In this document: positions 35,351-47,600 of the stretch, in pieces
Position numbering within the stretch: the first letter of the stretch is position 1
How the letters are laid out: each line of letters opens with the position of its first letter
Assembly: GCA_963678675.1 (NCBI GenBank)
Contig: OY783198.1
Coordinates: 21,748,684-21,812,683, forward strand
DNA from: Xiphydria camelus
Taxonomy: Eukaryota > Arthropoda > Insecta > Hymenoptera > Xiphydriidae
Direction of reading: 5' to 3'
Length of the DNA stretch: 64,000 nt
Translations under genes and position numbers: made by a program
Notes under the pieces: generated by a model
What the model saw: the letters and a program-made list of their open reading frames with translations, nothing else
Database searches by the model: none
Told to the model about the DNA's origin: nothing

Positions 35351-38300
35351 GTGAGTCTGTCATTTGCAATATTTGCGATTTCTCGTTATTTCGTTAACTC
35401 GATGCCGTCGAGGTAACATTCCGTAAGCGTCTCCCCGTTGAAGTGCCATTAACACACCAGCACTCGACTCTGTGTCAACGTTAACGAATCAGCAGCGCGT
35501 TAACCGCTGAAGAAAAAAGCGCTCAACGAAAGTACACGCGTAATCCGTCGAGATCGGCGTACGTACTTGTTGGTACAGTGACTTCATCTCTCATGGAAAA
35601 TAATATTCTTATCGGTATCTAATAGCGCGCGAGGATCGTAACGTCGCGTAATGCATAAAAGGGTTTGTAGAAATAACGAAAGACCCGTTAAAAAATTGGC
35701 CGTCGAATTAACTCGAGCGTATGAATCAGTGGATCGTAGTCTCGTCGCTGCGCCGTGTCAGGTGACCTGGCCGACGACCAAGTGTCGTGAGACCACGCAG
35801 GATGCACGCCTAGCTGGGAGAACTGTCAATCTATCGCGGACAATCCGGGGTCCGAGGTATTTTAAGTGCATTTAACCTTTGCGGTGTAGGGCGGGCGCGG
35901 AGAAACCAGTGGGACGCGAATAGAATATTCAATTCCGTTGCGCGAATCTCGAGTAGCCTCGATTTGTCGAGCGTGAGTCGTTGTAAGGATGGGGCTTTTT
36001 ATGCAGATTTAACGTCATATGACTTCGTTCGAGGGGAATCACGGTGATGATTTGACGCGATTTTAATGGAGCGATTAGACTCAAAGATAATGATCCTTTC
36101 GTGTGTCAGAGCGCACTGGTAACCCGACCTCGCTTCGCTCTTTTGACGGTGTATTACCGCTCGTGATTGACAGAACGGTCGACTTGTGAGCTCTGCTCAG
36201 CATCGACTGCAGTGCAGTTACAGAATACACGACGACTGCGTTTTGCGTATATGTTGTACAGCAGAAGAAGCACTCGTTCCGTCCGAAAATAGACTGCCGC
36301 TGCGCTAATGTAAAACGGTCAAGTGGAATTTGCCTAGGTGCAATCGTGTCGAATTGTGCTCTGCGAAATTGCATTGCATTAGTGTAGAGTAATCGTGGCA
36401 AAATAGTTTCGACATATAGGAGTTAGTGAAGTTTTCAAACTACGTGCGAGTTTCGGGTTGCACGTTCGGGCGACCTTTGAACGAGGCGAAACGTGCGAGA
36501 GACACGCAAGCGTTCACATTTACGCTTTGTCTTGCGAATAATTTAAAAATATAGAAAACAGGAAATTGACATTCCTGTTGATCACTTTCGATGACGATCA
36601 TAATGTGATGGCAATGCAGATAATTACACATTGCTGGGAGATAATCACGGAAGAGACGATATTTCTTAATAAAAGAACGAATTACGACACAAAAAGAGAA
36701 AATGAAAAATGAAATGGAAACTGGAGAGAGAATAATTGAGAAGATATTTACAAATACTGGCTGTAAGAGGACCCGGTAAAAATACAATATCGCAATCCCG
36801 CGGCTCTTGGAGGATCAACGGCTTTAATGAGTCAATAGCAGTGACTCCCGGCGTTGTTATTCACACGGTAGTTCGCATTCAACATTTGTACGTTAGAAGA
36901 CGTTGGAACGACATGCGAGAGACACGTTTATTACGTAGGCGCTTCTTGTATTGCGAATTCTTCGAGTCTCTTCAAAAAAACAGGCCCGCTCGCATACGTA
37001 TACACCTATACATAAATAGGAGAGCGTTGCGCCGTAGTGATAGAATCGTAACTGAAATATCAGTGACGTCCGAAACGGTCATAGTCGAGTAGTGGCGTCA
37101 TGTATATTTTTTCTAGTGTGACGTCATTCCTACCGATTACCGAATACCTCCCAGGGCAATCTATTTTTCCCAGCCTTCACACGGTAACGTCACGCGGTTA
37201 CTCGGCAACTATCGCGGTTAATCGGTCGATACATCGCAATATCGTTCATCCGCGGACTCGTCACTCGTGGAAAGGAATCGTACGGACATGCGGATACGGG
37301 TACCCAGATTGCTACATGGTCGGTTAATAATTCGAGTGTTTACAACGTACCTATTTGCAATGTCTTTTATCAGTCGAAATTTTCTTTTTTCTTTTTCAAA
37401 TCATCAATTAATTATGAGTAACGCGAGATAAGTTCGTTCTCTTATCTCTAGATGTATGTGTGTATATCTCAGACGGCTCCTGTTCATGTTTAAAGGGAGC
37501 TACAACAATATTGGATTCGTAGAGATCTACATTTTTAGAAACTGCTCAATTCTGGTCTAAGTTTTTATAGACTTATTTTTGGCTCTATGATTTTATAGAC
37601 TTAAAAAAATCCTCGCCCATTGAATATCGAACAGACATCGTAAAGTACCTATTTGGTTAAACCATAGCAATCATTGAGGATCGTCCAAATTTTGAAGTAG
37701 AATCTATGCAGTTGACCTCTCACACTTCGTTCGTGACGCCAAACCCTGGTTTATCCAAACTCCTCTTTCAATGGTTTAAAAGTGCACGAGATTCAAATGG
37801 ACCACCGCGAGAAGAACATTTTTATTTCTCCCGCGTACAGGAGGTTTGCAGGATCAATAAACGTAGTACGCGGGTAGTCTAGGTGGGGCGATCGCGCTGC
37901 TGCTGCTGCTGTTGCCGTTGCCGTCGTGGCACTGTAGCCGTCGCACTCGCGTGTGAACCCCGTGTAGGCGTCCCGAGTGGGCAGTATAGTTGTCCTTGCG
38001 CGGTGCCACTTCGTTCGCCGGGTTACCATAAATGTACGCAGAAACGTGGGCCGCGCTAAGTAAACCTTTCTGATGTCACAGCTCGTAATTGTAAGGAAGG
38101 TACGGATATTTTGCTTATGTTGGAGCAGCACGTAACCATTGATACCGGTCTTTTTCGCGTGATAATGGAGCAAAAAGTAAACCATATTTTTTGCTGGAAT
38201 CAAACGTCGCTATTCGTTCGATGATATCCTGACACCAGAGTCGCGTTATTTTCTACGGGTATCATACGCGTAAACGCGGATATCGGGGCTCCTCGCGGTC

Positions 38301-40504
38301 ACCCGGCGACAATATGTGTGCAGTTTATTCGATCAGCGCGGTGCATTGTAATCTCGCACGTTCGGCCCCGAGGACACGTGCTGCAATTCACCGGCATGAA
38401 TGTACAGTTTTATTTTAATTGCGTCTCGCGCGTCACCCGGAGGAAGTTTCCCCATTATTCATGCGTCTTACTGCAGCGAAGAAAGTGATGCAGGATACGG
38501 GCTGGTGCAATGAGGGAATGTTTCTTTGAGTAGGATTAAAATTTATCATTTAAACAATTCTTTCAAACTTGTCGTCGAACGGAAACGAAATCGAGATGCA
38601 ATTTCCTAATTTCTATTGTAAATATCGCGAGTCAACTCGTATAGTAATTTTTGCATCGAACAATTTTCTGTAAAAGTCGCTCAAGATACAAGTACAGTTG
38701 TTATTAGGAAAAAATCGAGATGGATTTTCAGATGACATCAGTCGAAACGTATTACCCGCGTCGATGAATGCGCGTCCTTCCGTACACCTGTGCAGCTGGT
38801 TGTTTTTCTCCGTACACTTCTGTAATCTCTCGGGACGGCAGGTATGCCCGATAATATACCACACACATACGTTTAACGATTCGATAAACGCGATGCGTTC
38901 GGTACCGAGGCGAAGTAAAATAGCTGTAAAAAATGCGTTCGTGATCGGCATCGCAGCTTTCGCTCATTAGTCACCCGGTTTCGATACGATTCGTAACGCG
39001 GCCGAGTTTCAAGGGGAAAATCGAGCTAGATTCGTCCATGATGTCAGTCGAAACGTAAAACTTATGTCGATACATTCGCACGTACTTTACTAACCCAGGT
39101 ATTTTTTCCACGCGCTTTGTAGCCTCGTTACACCGAGTGCTTACTTATCCACTTCATAATTCATGATCGATGGGCTTATGTATAGTACGTTGATCATTAC
39201 GCGTACCTAAGCCTATCCTAGCCTGCAATAGGAAGAAAATATGTTCAATTTCTATATCGATCTATCGTACAAGTATACATACTTCCGAGGGATGTGGGGA
39301 GTAGGTATTTTATGGCAATTGCTATGGCGCGACTTTTCCGTACGACTGTATTTGCGAGAAATAGCCGATAAAAGAAATTAGCATCGATTCTTACTATATA
39401 CGTATACAGAGAAATGTGGGTTAATTCGACCGATATCGTACTCTAGTGCGACTTTGTAAACGTGGCTTTGCATGTCAATAATACGTGACCCCGCCACTCT
39501 CACCGCATATACGTATAGTGCGATTAAGAAACAAGTGGCATCACTTTGAGTAAACTGATAGCAAATATATACTTCGTTTTAATTTATATCCATCCTCCTG
39601 AGAGATATTGTGAAATTCAAGGCGGTGGAAAACTGTTATTTAAATTTTTGAAAACTGCTCGTAGCAAGGTTAAATTCCACTTTACTAGTTAATTTCGTGC
39701 ACCGTTTTTTTATTTCCTCAAGAAAGCATACTTTTTTACAGACACTCAAGTGGTTTCGCTGCATTGCAAAAAGTGGATTCGACCCACAAGAATATGAATG
39801 CTTGAGAGCAGATATAGCTCATATTTTTTCCCCTATTCGAAGTCTCATCCACGTGAAGATTATTTTTATGAGGATCCCTATTGCAAGACTTCCCGAACAT
39901 ATGCGACATTTTCCCCCGAATCACCCTGTACATATACTACATAGAAAAGGGACCGTCATTCATTCATTGAAGAGTCGCGAGAGCCGCAGAAATAATAACA
40001 AACTCGCGAGCCCCGGCGGCACGCGGCGTGTGCTTCTGTTGGCCCCGCGTGAGCACGCGAGCACTTAGTGGCGCTCAGATAATCAGTCAGTCTGTCGGGC
40101 GCGCGCGTACCGGTAAGGTCGGTCCGCGGCTCTGACTTTAATCGAAGAGAGCGAGTGCCTCTCGCGTCTACACGTGCGTGATCGCACGCTGTAACTCGAG
40201 ATCGATCGATCGATTGTGTACGGAAATAGTCGCGAATAAACGAATAAAAATCACTGTGTCACGGCATACGCGTTCATTGTCTCCGGCGTTAATATTGAGA
40301 AATATAATCGATTCGGGTCGGTGAACCATATTGTGCAGCATCGCTACAGTGCAGTTATCGTTTATCGTGCCGCAAGTACGTTTGTCAGTGCGACACGGCT
40401 CGGATTTTACCGTTTTCATGACGCGCGGTAAACTGATCACGACGCCGCGGAAATCGTAATGCCAATTGCCGATCGTTCGAAGACGAGAAACGAACGGTAC
40501 GGAA

Positions 40505-40537
40505 ATGAGGCACTCCGAGAGGAGGATCGTCGCGCAG
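40505..40537 (+). CDS. shot: Candidate alternative first coding exon
   Basis: An ATG in good context (GGAAATG), with an in-frame stop upstream (TAA 40457-40459), opens 11 codons (MRHSERRIVAQ) that end in phase 0 at donor GTAACG. This would splice in frame to 44081 or 56181. Upstream, around 40095-40110, TCAGTCAGTCTGTC resembles an insect initiator. Against it, an earlier out-of-frame ATG lies at 40459. If real, it would make a form lacking the actin-binding and plakin domains. Only weakly supported. Confidence 0.25.
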
Positions 40538-42751
40538 GTAACGAGCTTTGACCTTTATCTTGGAAGCGGTTTTGTTTTTTATTACTCGTCGAGAGAGGTA
40601 CGGATTTATAAAGACTGCGGTATTTCGTGGCGTCACGTGAAACGAGATATACAAGTGTTTATCCGTCGCGGAATCTCTTGCGCGATTAAATTAAGTGGGC
40701 ACTCGGCTAACGAGAAACCAAACAGCGTTTAGAGGAGTGTCTTTTTTAAATGAATTTATCAGTCTTATCGAGAGGCAGGTGGAGTTTTCCCTCAATTTTT
40801 ATTTCCTAACGCAACGATATGCAGTTCAAACAGTGATGCGTCATTCCCTCGTCCAACGAAGCGTAGAAAACTGAGGAAAGAGCGGCAGGAATTTCGAAAC
40901 CATTTTTTAAAACTCCTTTCAAACGGTGTACCATTATTATTCTCGCCTTTCAAGGATACAATCGTCACTGACCGATACGTTCTAATCCTATCCGCATTTG
41001 CAACTGAAAAGAGGCACACTATTGCGCTTGACTTCTGCCGGCCGAATTCTGTTCGTAATTGAGCGATTCCCGGAGAGCATTGCGAGCCGACAAGGATATA
41101 CCACCGCGCGCGCGCGAGAAGGTCGATAAAAAAATGAAATTTATGTTCCCATATCTCATCAAGGACGTTCTATCGGCTAAGCCGATCTGCCGCGGTTACC
41201 GGTAGCTGCGCCGGTTAAAGTCGCACCTCGATGTACATATGTACGTATCTCAGTGCCGGGTAAATAGCCAGCCACTCTCGCTGCTAGGAATAACGTTAAC
41301 GAGTGTTGCAAGACTCGCGGCCGCGTTACAACGGCGTTTGGGTGTACGTGACGTAGTCGGTGCACGAGGATACAGAGAATCAAGTTCATGGCAGTGGAGC
41401 AGGTGTCGGGGATGTGATGTCATCGGTTATTCGCAGCGGGCGACTGATTTTGCTCGTCGTAATTTTCGCGCGCGACTGTAGGCTGCGCGACGCGTAGAAT
41501 TCTGGGATCCGGGCGCGCGAATTGAAATCGTGGGAATTGGAATGAAGGTTTCAGCGAAAATATCTGCATTTGATTAACGCTTATACTAGCGAGATAAATT
41601 GATCCCTGTCGTACGCGCGCTGTAATAATACAAATTAGGTAGGTGACAGACATTAACACGGATAGCAAAATTTGTATTGCATCTATGTACAATTTCACAC
41701 CGACGTCGATCCGTAACAGTTTACCAAGAACTCCGCATTAAGATTTGTATTAAGCAAGACGTTCTCGTTTCGCGAGCAGTACCTGCATCGCTCTTGGCAA
41801 CAACGCGTCGAGGAATATATTATAATTAATAGATTCGGAGTCTCGCGTGTCGTATTTATTTTATTAACGATCGCGAGTAATACAATCTCCTCGCAACGAA
41901 ATCATCGTAATTACGCCCTCTTCGTAGAATTATTTTATTGGGAGTAGGTATACTCTCCGCGCGGGCAAATCAAGTCACCATTGCGAAGGCGTGCGTTTTA
42001 TTGCGGATGGGCAGTCTACCAGATAGTTACCACATATCTGCCACGTGCAAGGGGCATTTTAACGGGTCAAGGATGTTGTTGGCACCGACGCGTATCCACG
42101 ACTAAGGCGTTTCCCTCGTAAATTTTATTAATCAAGATTCTTTTTTCATTTTAACGACGTCTTTGCATTTCTCGAACGGGTGGTCCCGATCTCTCCCGGC
42201 GAGCTCTTAATTGCGTCGCGGATTCGCTCCACGGGTGCTCGGCATCCCGATGCGTTCCGGTAACGCGATCGCCTCGAGTTGCAGTTTGCCGCGGTTCTTC
42301 GCGATCAATTTGTCCGCTTTCAAAGGCGCCGACGATCGACATGCTTTCCGTTGAGCATTTGCGATATTGAAACGTACTCGTTATTTTTCGCAGTCGGCCG
42401 GTTCGTTAGTGTAATGAAGTTGACGTCATTCGGTAGTCATGTCCTGCACTTTTCCCTATACAGTCACGATTGGCTTCAGTCCGGATTTTGTTGCCGTTTT
42501 CTTGTACCTTCACTTTACAGTTGACATTACTATTTTGTCTCGTTTCTACTATTATATTTATAGATCCAAGTGGCACTATTTTTTTTCTTCACACTCCCGA
42601 ACCAAATCTCGATAATTTTTCTCTCTTCGTCTCAGCCGTAACGACGGCGACGCTTCCACTTTTTTTTTTTCACGACCGAATTTACGCTCCCGCTTTGCTC
42701 CAAAATATCCTCAGGGTGATCCACCCATCGCCTCGGGTATCCGTTCCCTAG

Positions 42752-42958
42752 ACCGCACTCTCCGAAAGCACCATTGAAACGCTCTTTCTCGGCGGACGAA
42801 GACGTCGTCGCAAGCGGAAGGAACAAAGACCGGTCGCGTTCTATAAATACGTCGAACGTGGCTCCGAGCATACGGCGTCGACGGATTCGCCCCCGCACTA
42901 CTCTCATCCGGTCCACGATGAGAGCTTGGCGGCCAAGAAGAGGGAACATTATTTATAG
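42752..42958 (+). CDS. shot: Candidate alternative terminal exon
   Basis: After acceptor TATCCGTTCCCTAG, a phase-0 frame runs 68 codons to TAG (42956-42958). It starts TALSESTIETLFLGG, has a basic block RRRRRKRK, and ends HDESLAAKKREHYL. Joined to 35350 it would end the protein just after the plakin domain. The composition looks more protein-like than neighbouring chance frames. I see no clear AATAAA close downstream and know no homologue, so it may be a chance frame. Confidence 0.3.
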   Translation, partial: TALSESTIETLFLGGRRRRRKRKEQRPVAFYKYVERGSEHTASTDSPPHYSHPVHDESLAAKKREHYL

Positions 42959-44080
42959 CGCCGTCGCGTGAATGACTTAAGGAAGAAAGTTCAGTTTTCC
43001 GAGCGGCTCGCGAGCGTTCGTTTACAATAACCGTCGCGACGCGCTCGACTTCCGTCTTTCTTTCGTCCGCACTCTACAGTCGATCCACTTCAGCGCTTCC
43101 CTCTCCTATCGTCGTTTTCCTCGACCTTCGCTCCTATCACTCCGCGATTCGCTATCGAGGCGCAGTATTTTACCACGCGTTTTTACCGTCAAACCGTCGA
43201 GTTGCTACGTTAAAAATTATCCTCGCGCGCGTCTAACGTCGTGTGTATCGTCGAAACTTCGGCGCACTGCATCGGAAGTGTAATTCGTTCATGCCACATA
43301 CCGATCACTCGTCGACCGGTTCGCTTCACGCATTGCACGGATGTTAAACGATTTAGCGCGACGCGGTTCAAAGTGCGCGTTCGCGTTTTTTCTATTTGCA
43401 ATCGCCGCAAGTTCTTCTCGAATCCAGAAGTAGCACGTTGGCTCCGTCGAAGCGACGAACTCGGAGAGCCGTCGATTTGCACGCACATCGCCTCGAATAG
43501 CAGCTGCGCGTGTCGAGCGGAATTCTTATCAGCGTAACAGGAAGGAAAAATTTTAATTAGCAGTTCGCGTATCGAGGAGAGACGCGACTACAGAAGCGAC
43601 GCGAACGTTGATCGTCGATCGAGAAGCCTTGGCAGAGCTTTGTCACTGAAAATGAATTTGCGGCTGATGTGGCAAACGGCGGAGAAAAAATCGGTTACGC
43701 TCGGTGAAATAGGAAACCGCGTTTTTACCGTGCTAGCCCGAGCACTGGAATAAGAATGACACGGTTGACTGTCGGACGATCGTTCAGTGAGAATTTATAG
43801 ACTGCCGGCAAAACGTTTCGTCGGTGGTCCGCGTCACAGGCTCGTTTATCGTCGCGACGCGTCGACGTAAAAACTGTTCGAGTTATTCAATGAAATTAGA
43901 CGATAAACAGCCACACGTGTGTTTCATTCAATCGTCGGAAAAGTGTAGACCGGGGAAAATGAGAAAATGTCACGCGTGAGAAAGCAAATCGCGAAAGAGT
44001 GATCACGTCATCGGCATCGCCATGTCATCGTTCCCTCGACGATGCTGACGATAACGTATCTTCTATCGTTGCTGTTCCAG

Positions 44081-44196
44081 CGTGCTCTCCAAGAGCAGCG
44101 ACCGCTGCGGACCTTCCGAACAGAATTCAACATTTACGAGAGCACGTCCAGCGAGGAACGTTACACATCGACGACGACGCACTACACTCAATCGCA
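44081..44196 (+). CDS. shot: shot exon: leader of the plakin-repeat block
   Basis: The 116-nt exon runs from acceptor TTGCTGTTCCAG to donor GTGAGTCC. Phase 0 in, it encodes RALQEQRPLRTFRTEFNIYE and a Ser/Thr-rich stretch ending HYTQS. The two leftover bases CA plus the first G of 44620 form Gln. It is useful only with the giant exon, since alone it would shift the frame of the rod. Confidence 0.9.
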
Positions 44197-44619
44197 GTGA
44201 GTCCATTTTTTATTCGATAAAGCTCGCATGCATTGCGCGCTCGACCCAGTAAACTTTGCGTTTTCACGAAGCTCGCGTTCGGAGAGTTCAATGCCAGAGT
44301 GGTTTCCAATCTATGGAATTGAATGGGATTATCGCTTCCCCAAAGCAGTAGCTATTTTAATCACGATTGTCTCGTCACCTATGAATTTCTAGCCGAAGTT
44401 GGCAAAACGTTTTTTTTTTGGAGATTAATATTTACTCTACAAAAAAGTTCCATATCAATATCGATACAAAATTTACACATATCGAGATAATCGTGCTCGA
44501 TTATACTCCTAGGGTGCGATCCATCGAATGTATCCAAGGTGTCTCGTGACTCGAGCTTCGCTCTATTCCGACGTCAGATCTCTCGCCCCAACCACCCCCT
44601 ATTCGATATCATCCTCCAG
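44197..44619 (+). other. shot: Intron before the giant exon
   Basis: A 423-bp intron carrying a possible third copy of the dispersed repeat (about 44407-44499). An ATG at 44528 is in frame with the giant exon and could serve a retained-intron or alternative-start form, but the acceptor at 44618-44619 is a better explanation. Confidence 0.8.
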
Positions 44620-47600
44620 GTACACGTCCGAACGTCACGAGTCGTCCACCGCGACGACCGTCTCGAACGAGGTCCGCCACGAGTCTCGCGAGTCCTCCCC
44701 GCTCAAGCGACCGCACCATGGCAATCACAACAACAGCGTCAGCCTCACCGCTAATGGCGAGGCGACCAAGATACGCGACGTTGCCGATAGCGCCCGCTCC
44801 CAGTGGGCCGGCACTAGCATGCAGTTTAGCGAGATTAGGAGTCTTAAGAGGATACACAGGGCCGAGGAGGGTATCGGTACCGACAACGTGATAGAGGCTA
44901 GGGGCATCGTGCACCCGGCGACCGGCGAGGTGCTCACTGTAGGCGAGGCCATCAGCCTCAGGATCTTGGACGTTAGGAACGGTAGGATAGCCACTTCGCC
45001 GGACGGTAAGGTGAGCGTGCCCATCGCCGAGGCAGCACGCGCCAACCTGATCGACCTCGAGCTCGCGAACCGGTTGCTAGGGCCGTGCGGCGTCACGGAG
45101 GACGGACGTCAGGTCTCACTCCTCGAGGCCATTCAGAGGGAGCTCTTTGACGCGGAGAGGGGAGACGATAGAGTCAAGGTAACTTACGTCGCCACTTCGG
45201 GCGTTAGCGTTGCCGATGCGATGAGGCAGGGTTTGTTGGATCCGGAGACGGGACAGTTTGTCACCGTGAGTGGCGAACGTATCACGATAGAAGAGGCGTA
45301 TTCGAGGGGTTATCTCGTCAGGATAGACACGACCGTTAAGATCAAGAGGGGTGCGCTCGTACTCTCGGATGCCGTCTCTCAGGGACTGGTGGATGAGAGG
45401 ACGGGTCGCGTCGCGGATAGGAATACGGGCGAAACGTATCCGTTGGAGGAGGCGGTAGAGAGGGGTATAATAGATCCGGACGTTAAGGAGGTGGTGGACA
45501 CTACGAATGACACGAAAATCACGGTGGCTCAGGCCATCGCACGGGGAATTCTGAACACGAAAACTGGAAAATACATACACGGAATATCGATGGAGAAGTT
45601 GCCGTTGAAGGAAGCGAAACGGAGGCAGCTATTGATAAAGCCGATGACGTTGAAGGATTGTTGCGACCTGGAGATCATCGACGATAGAGGAAGAATAGCG
45701 AGTCCTGCCCATCGCGAGAAATTGGGCATCCTGGAGGCGGTGTCCAGAGGCGTTTTGGACGCTGATCACGTGAAATCCGTGACGGACACTAAAACCGGAG
45801 AGTTGTTGACCCTTTCGGACGCTCTGGCCAGCGGTATCATCAGACCGGTCGAGGGTAGGTTCAGAGACTCTCTAACGGGCGACGAATCGACAATTCCGCA
45901 AGCCGTCGACAGGGGTCTCATCACCTCCGTTGCTCAGAAGTCGATATTCGACATCGACGGGTTCAAGGATCCCATTTCCGGCGAGTTTATCAGCCTGAAC
46001 GCCGCGTTATTGAAGGGCCTCGTCAGTCCCAAGGCCGGAGGATCCTTCGTGGTGGATCTTAAGAGCGGTAAGACTGTATCGTTGGACGAGGCCACGGAGC
46101 AGGGTCGCGCGAGGCCGGAAGTCATGGAGATGCTGAGCCGTGGAATCGGGGTGATCGATAAAGGGCGCGAGATCAGCGTGTTGGAAACAGTATTAACGGG
46201 GATGCTGGACCCCAAGTCGGGTCAGCTGTTGGACCCGCGCACGAAGAGGCCAGTGCCTTTGGAAGAGGCCATCAAGCGAGGTATGATAACGCCGGACGGC
46301 GCGGCGTTGCTCGCTAGTCTGTTGAATATTACCGTGACGACGCAGACCGTCACGAAAACGATCAAGAGGTACGTCACCGTTACGGATACGGGTGAGACGA
46401 TCACGACGGATTACAAGATCGCCTACGGTGAGGCGATCGGAAGAGGATTGATTGACGAGCGCACAGGAGAGTTCAAGGATCCCGACACGGGAAAAATAGT
46501 CTCGATAAAGCAGGCCATCGAAGAGGGGCTGTTGAGCGATCCCTCTTCACCGAGAAGGACGAGGGATTCACCCTCGAAGCAGATGGCGTTCGAGAGCACG
46601 GTTACCGCGACTATCGCTCCACCGAAGAGAGCAACAGTTTCGCCTTCCAAAGCGATAGGCACGACGACTACGATCATCACCAGAGAAGTCAGACCACCGG
46701 CTTCGCCGAAGGAGAGATCTCCGTCGCCGACGAAGGTCCTTATTACGAAGAGACTTACTCCAGTGGATTCCGACAGCAGTAGCGTCACCGTAACTACTAT
46801 GTCTTCGTCGAGAGAGGACGGGTCTCCGTCGCCAACGACTTCGTCTTCATACTCGAAGTCGAGGACACCTTCGCCAACCAAAACGGAGAGGAAACCAGAA
46901 AGTATGGATACCTCGAAGTTCAGTCCCGTTCGAGATGAACCAATGGATACCGAGTACTCGAAGTCTGTGATAACAGTGTCCAAGAGAAAGACGGAGTCGA
47001 CGACGAATTTAGAGACTGAGAGCGAGCGAATAACCACGGAGAAAAGGGTGTTCGAGATACCGGCCGATGGTTGGATGCTTTCCGAAGCTATCGAGAGGAA
47101 GCTCTTCGATCCGGCCACTGGACTCTTCATCATCCCCGGTACCGATAGACTGGTGTCCTTCGAGGAGTGTATAAAGCTGCAGATCATCAATCCCGATTCC
47201 GGTGTTGTGGTGGATCCCAACAATGGACGAAAGGTCACTTTGCTGAGAAGTCTCGAAAAGAACATATTAGATTCCACCGGTCACTATATCCATCCCCAGA
47301 AGATATCGATGAAGCAAGCAATTGCCGAAAAGTTTATCATCCTCGAGGAGAGATTGATGGAGGTGGATGGAAGCAATCAGCGACTCCTTCAGATCACCAA
47401 AGTGTCCGGTAAGCCCGATAAAGTTGAGGTGACCCATGTGGGCGATCCCTCTAAGCACACTGAAATCAAAATCGCCGAGGAATCGTCCACGCTGGATCCC
47501 GTTCAGGTGGCGCGCGGAGTTATCTACGACCCGTCCACGGCACTGGTGATCTTCACCGAAAGCGGAAAATCGGCGAATCTTCTGGCTGCTGTTAAAGAGG

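Larger units (their letters stand above)
35351..44080 (+). other. shot: Long intron before the plakin-repeat block
   Basis: An 8.7-kb intron. It has a GCTGCT-type run (37896-37921), a loosely duplicated segment (about 38708-38740 and 39013-39050), and two candidate alternative exons (40505-40537 and 42752-42958). The rest shows no gene. Confidence 0.8.

Noticed and set aside
44528..44619. ATG at 44528 as the start of the giant protein
   Set aside because: The acceptor at 44618-44619 joins in frame to 44081-44196 and then to the plakin domain, explaining the sequence better. The 31 upstream codons look intronic.
46423..47277. Antisense frame of 284 codons (and many shorter ones) opposite the giant exon
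   Set aside because: They mirror the codon bias of the plakin-repeat exon and have Ser/Phe/Ile-rich shadow composition with no family resemblance.
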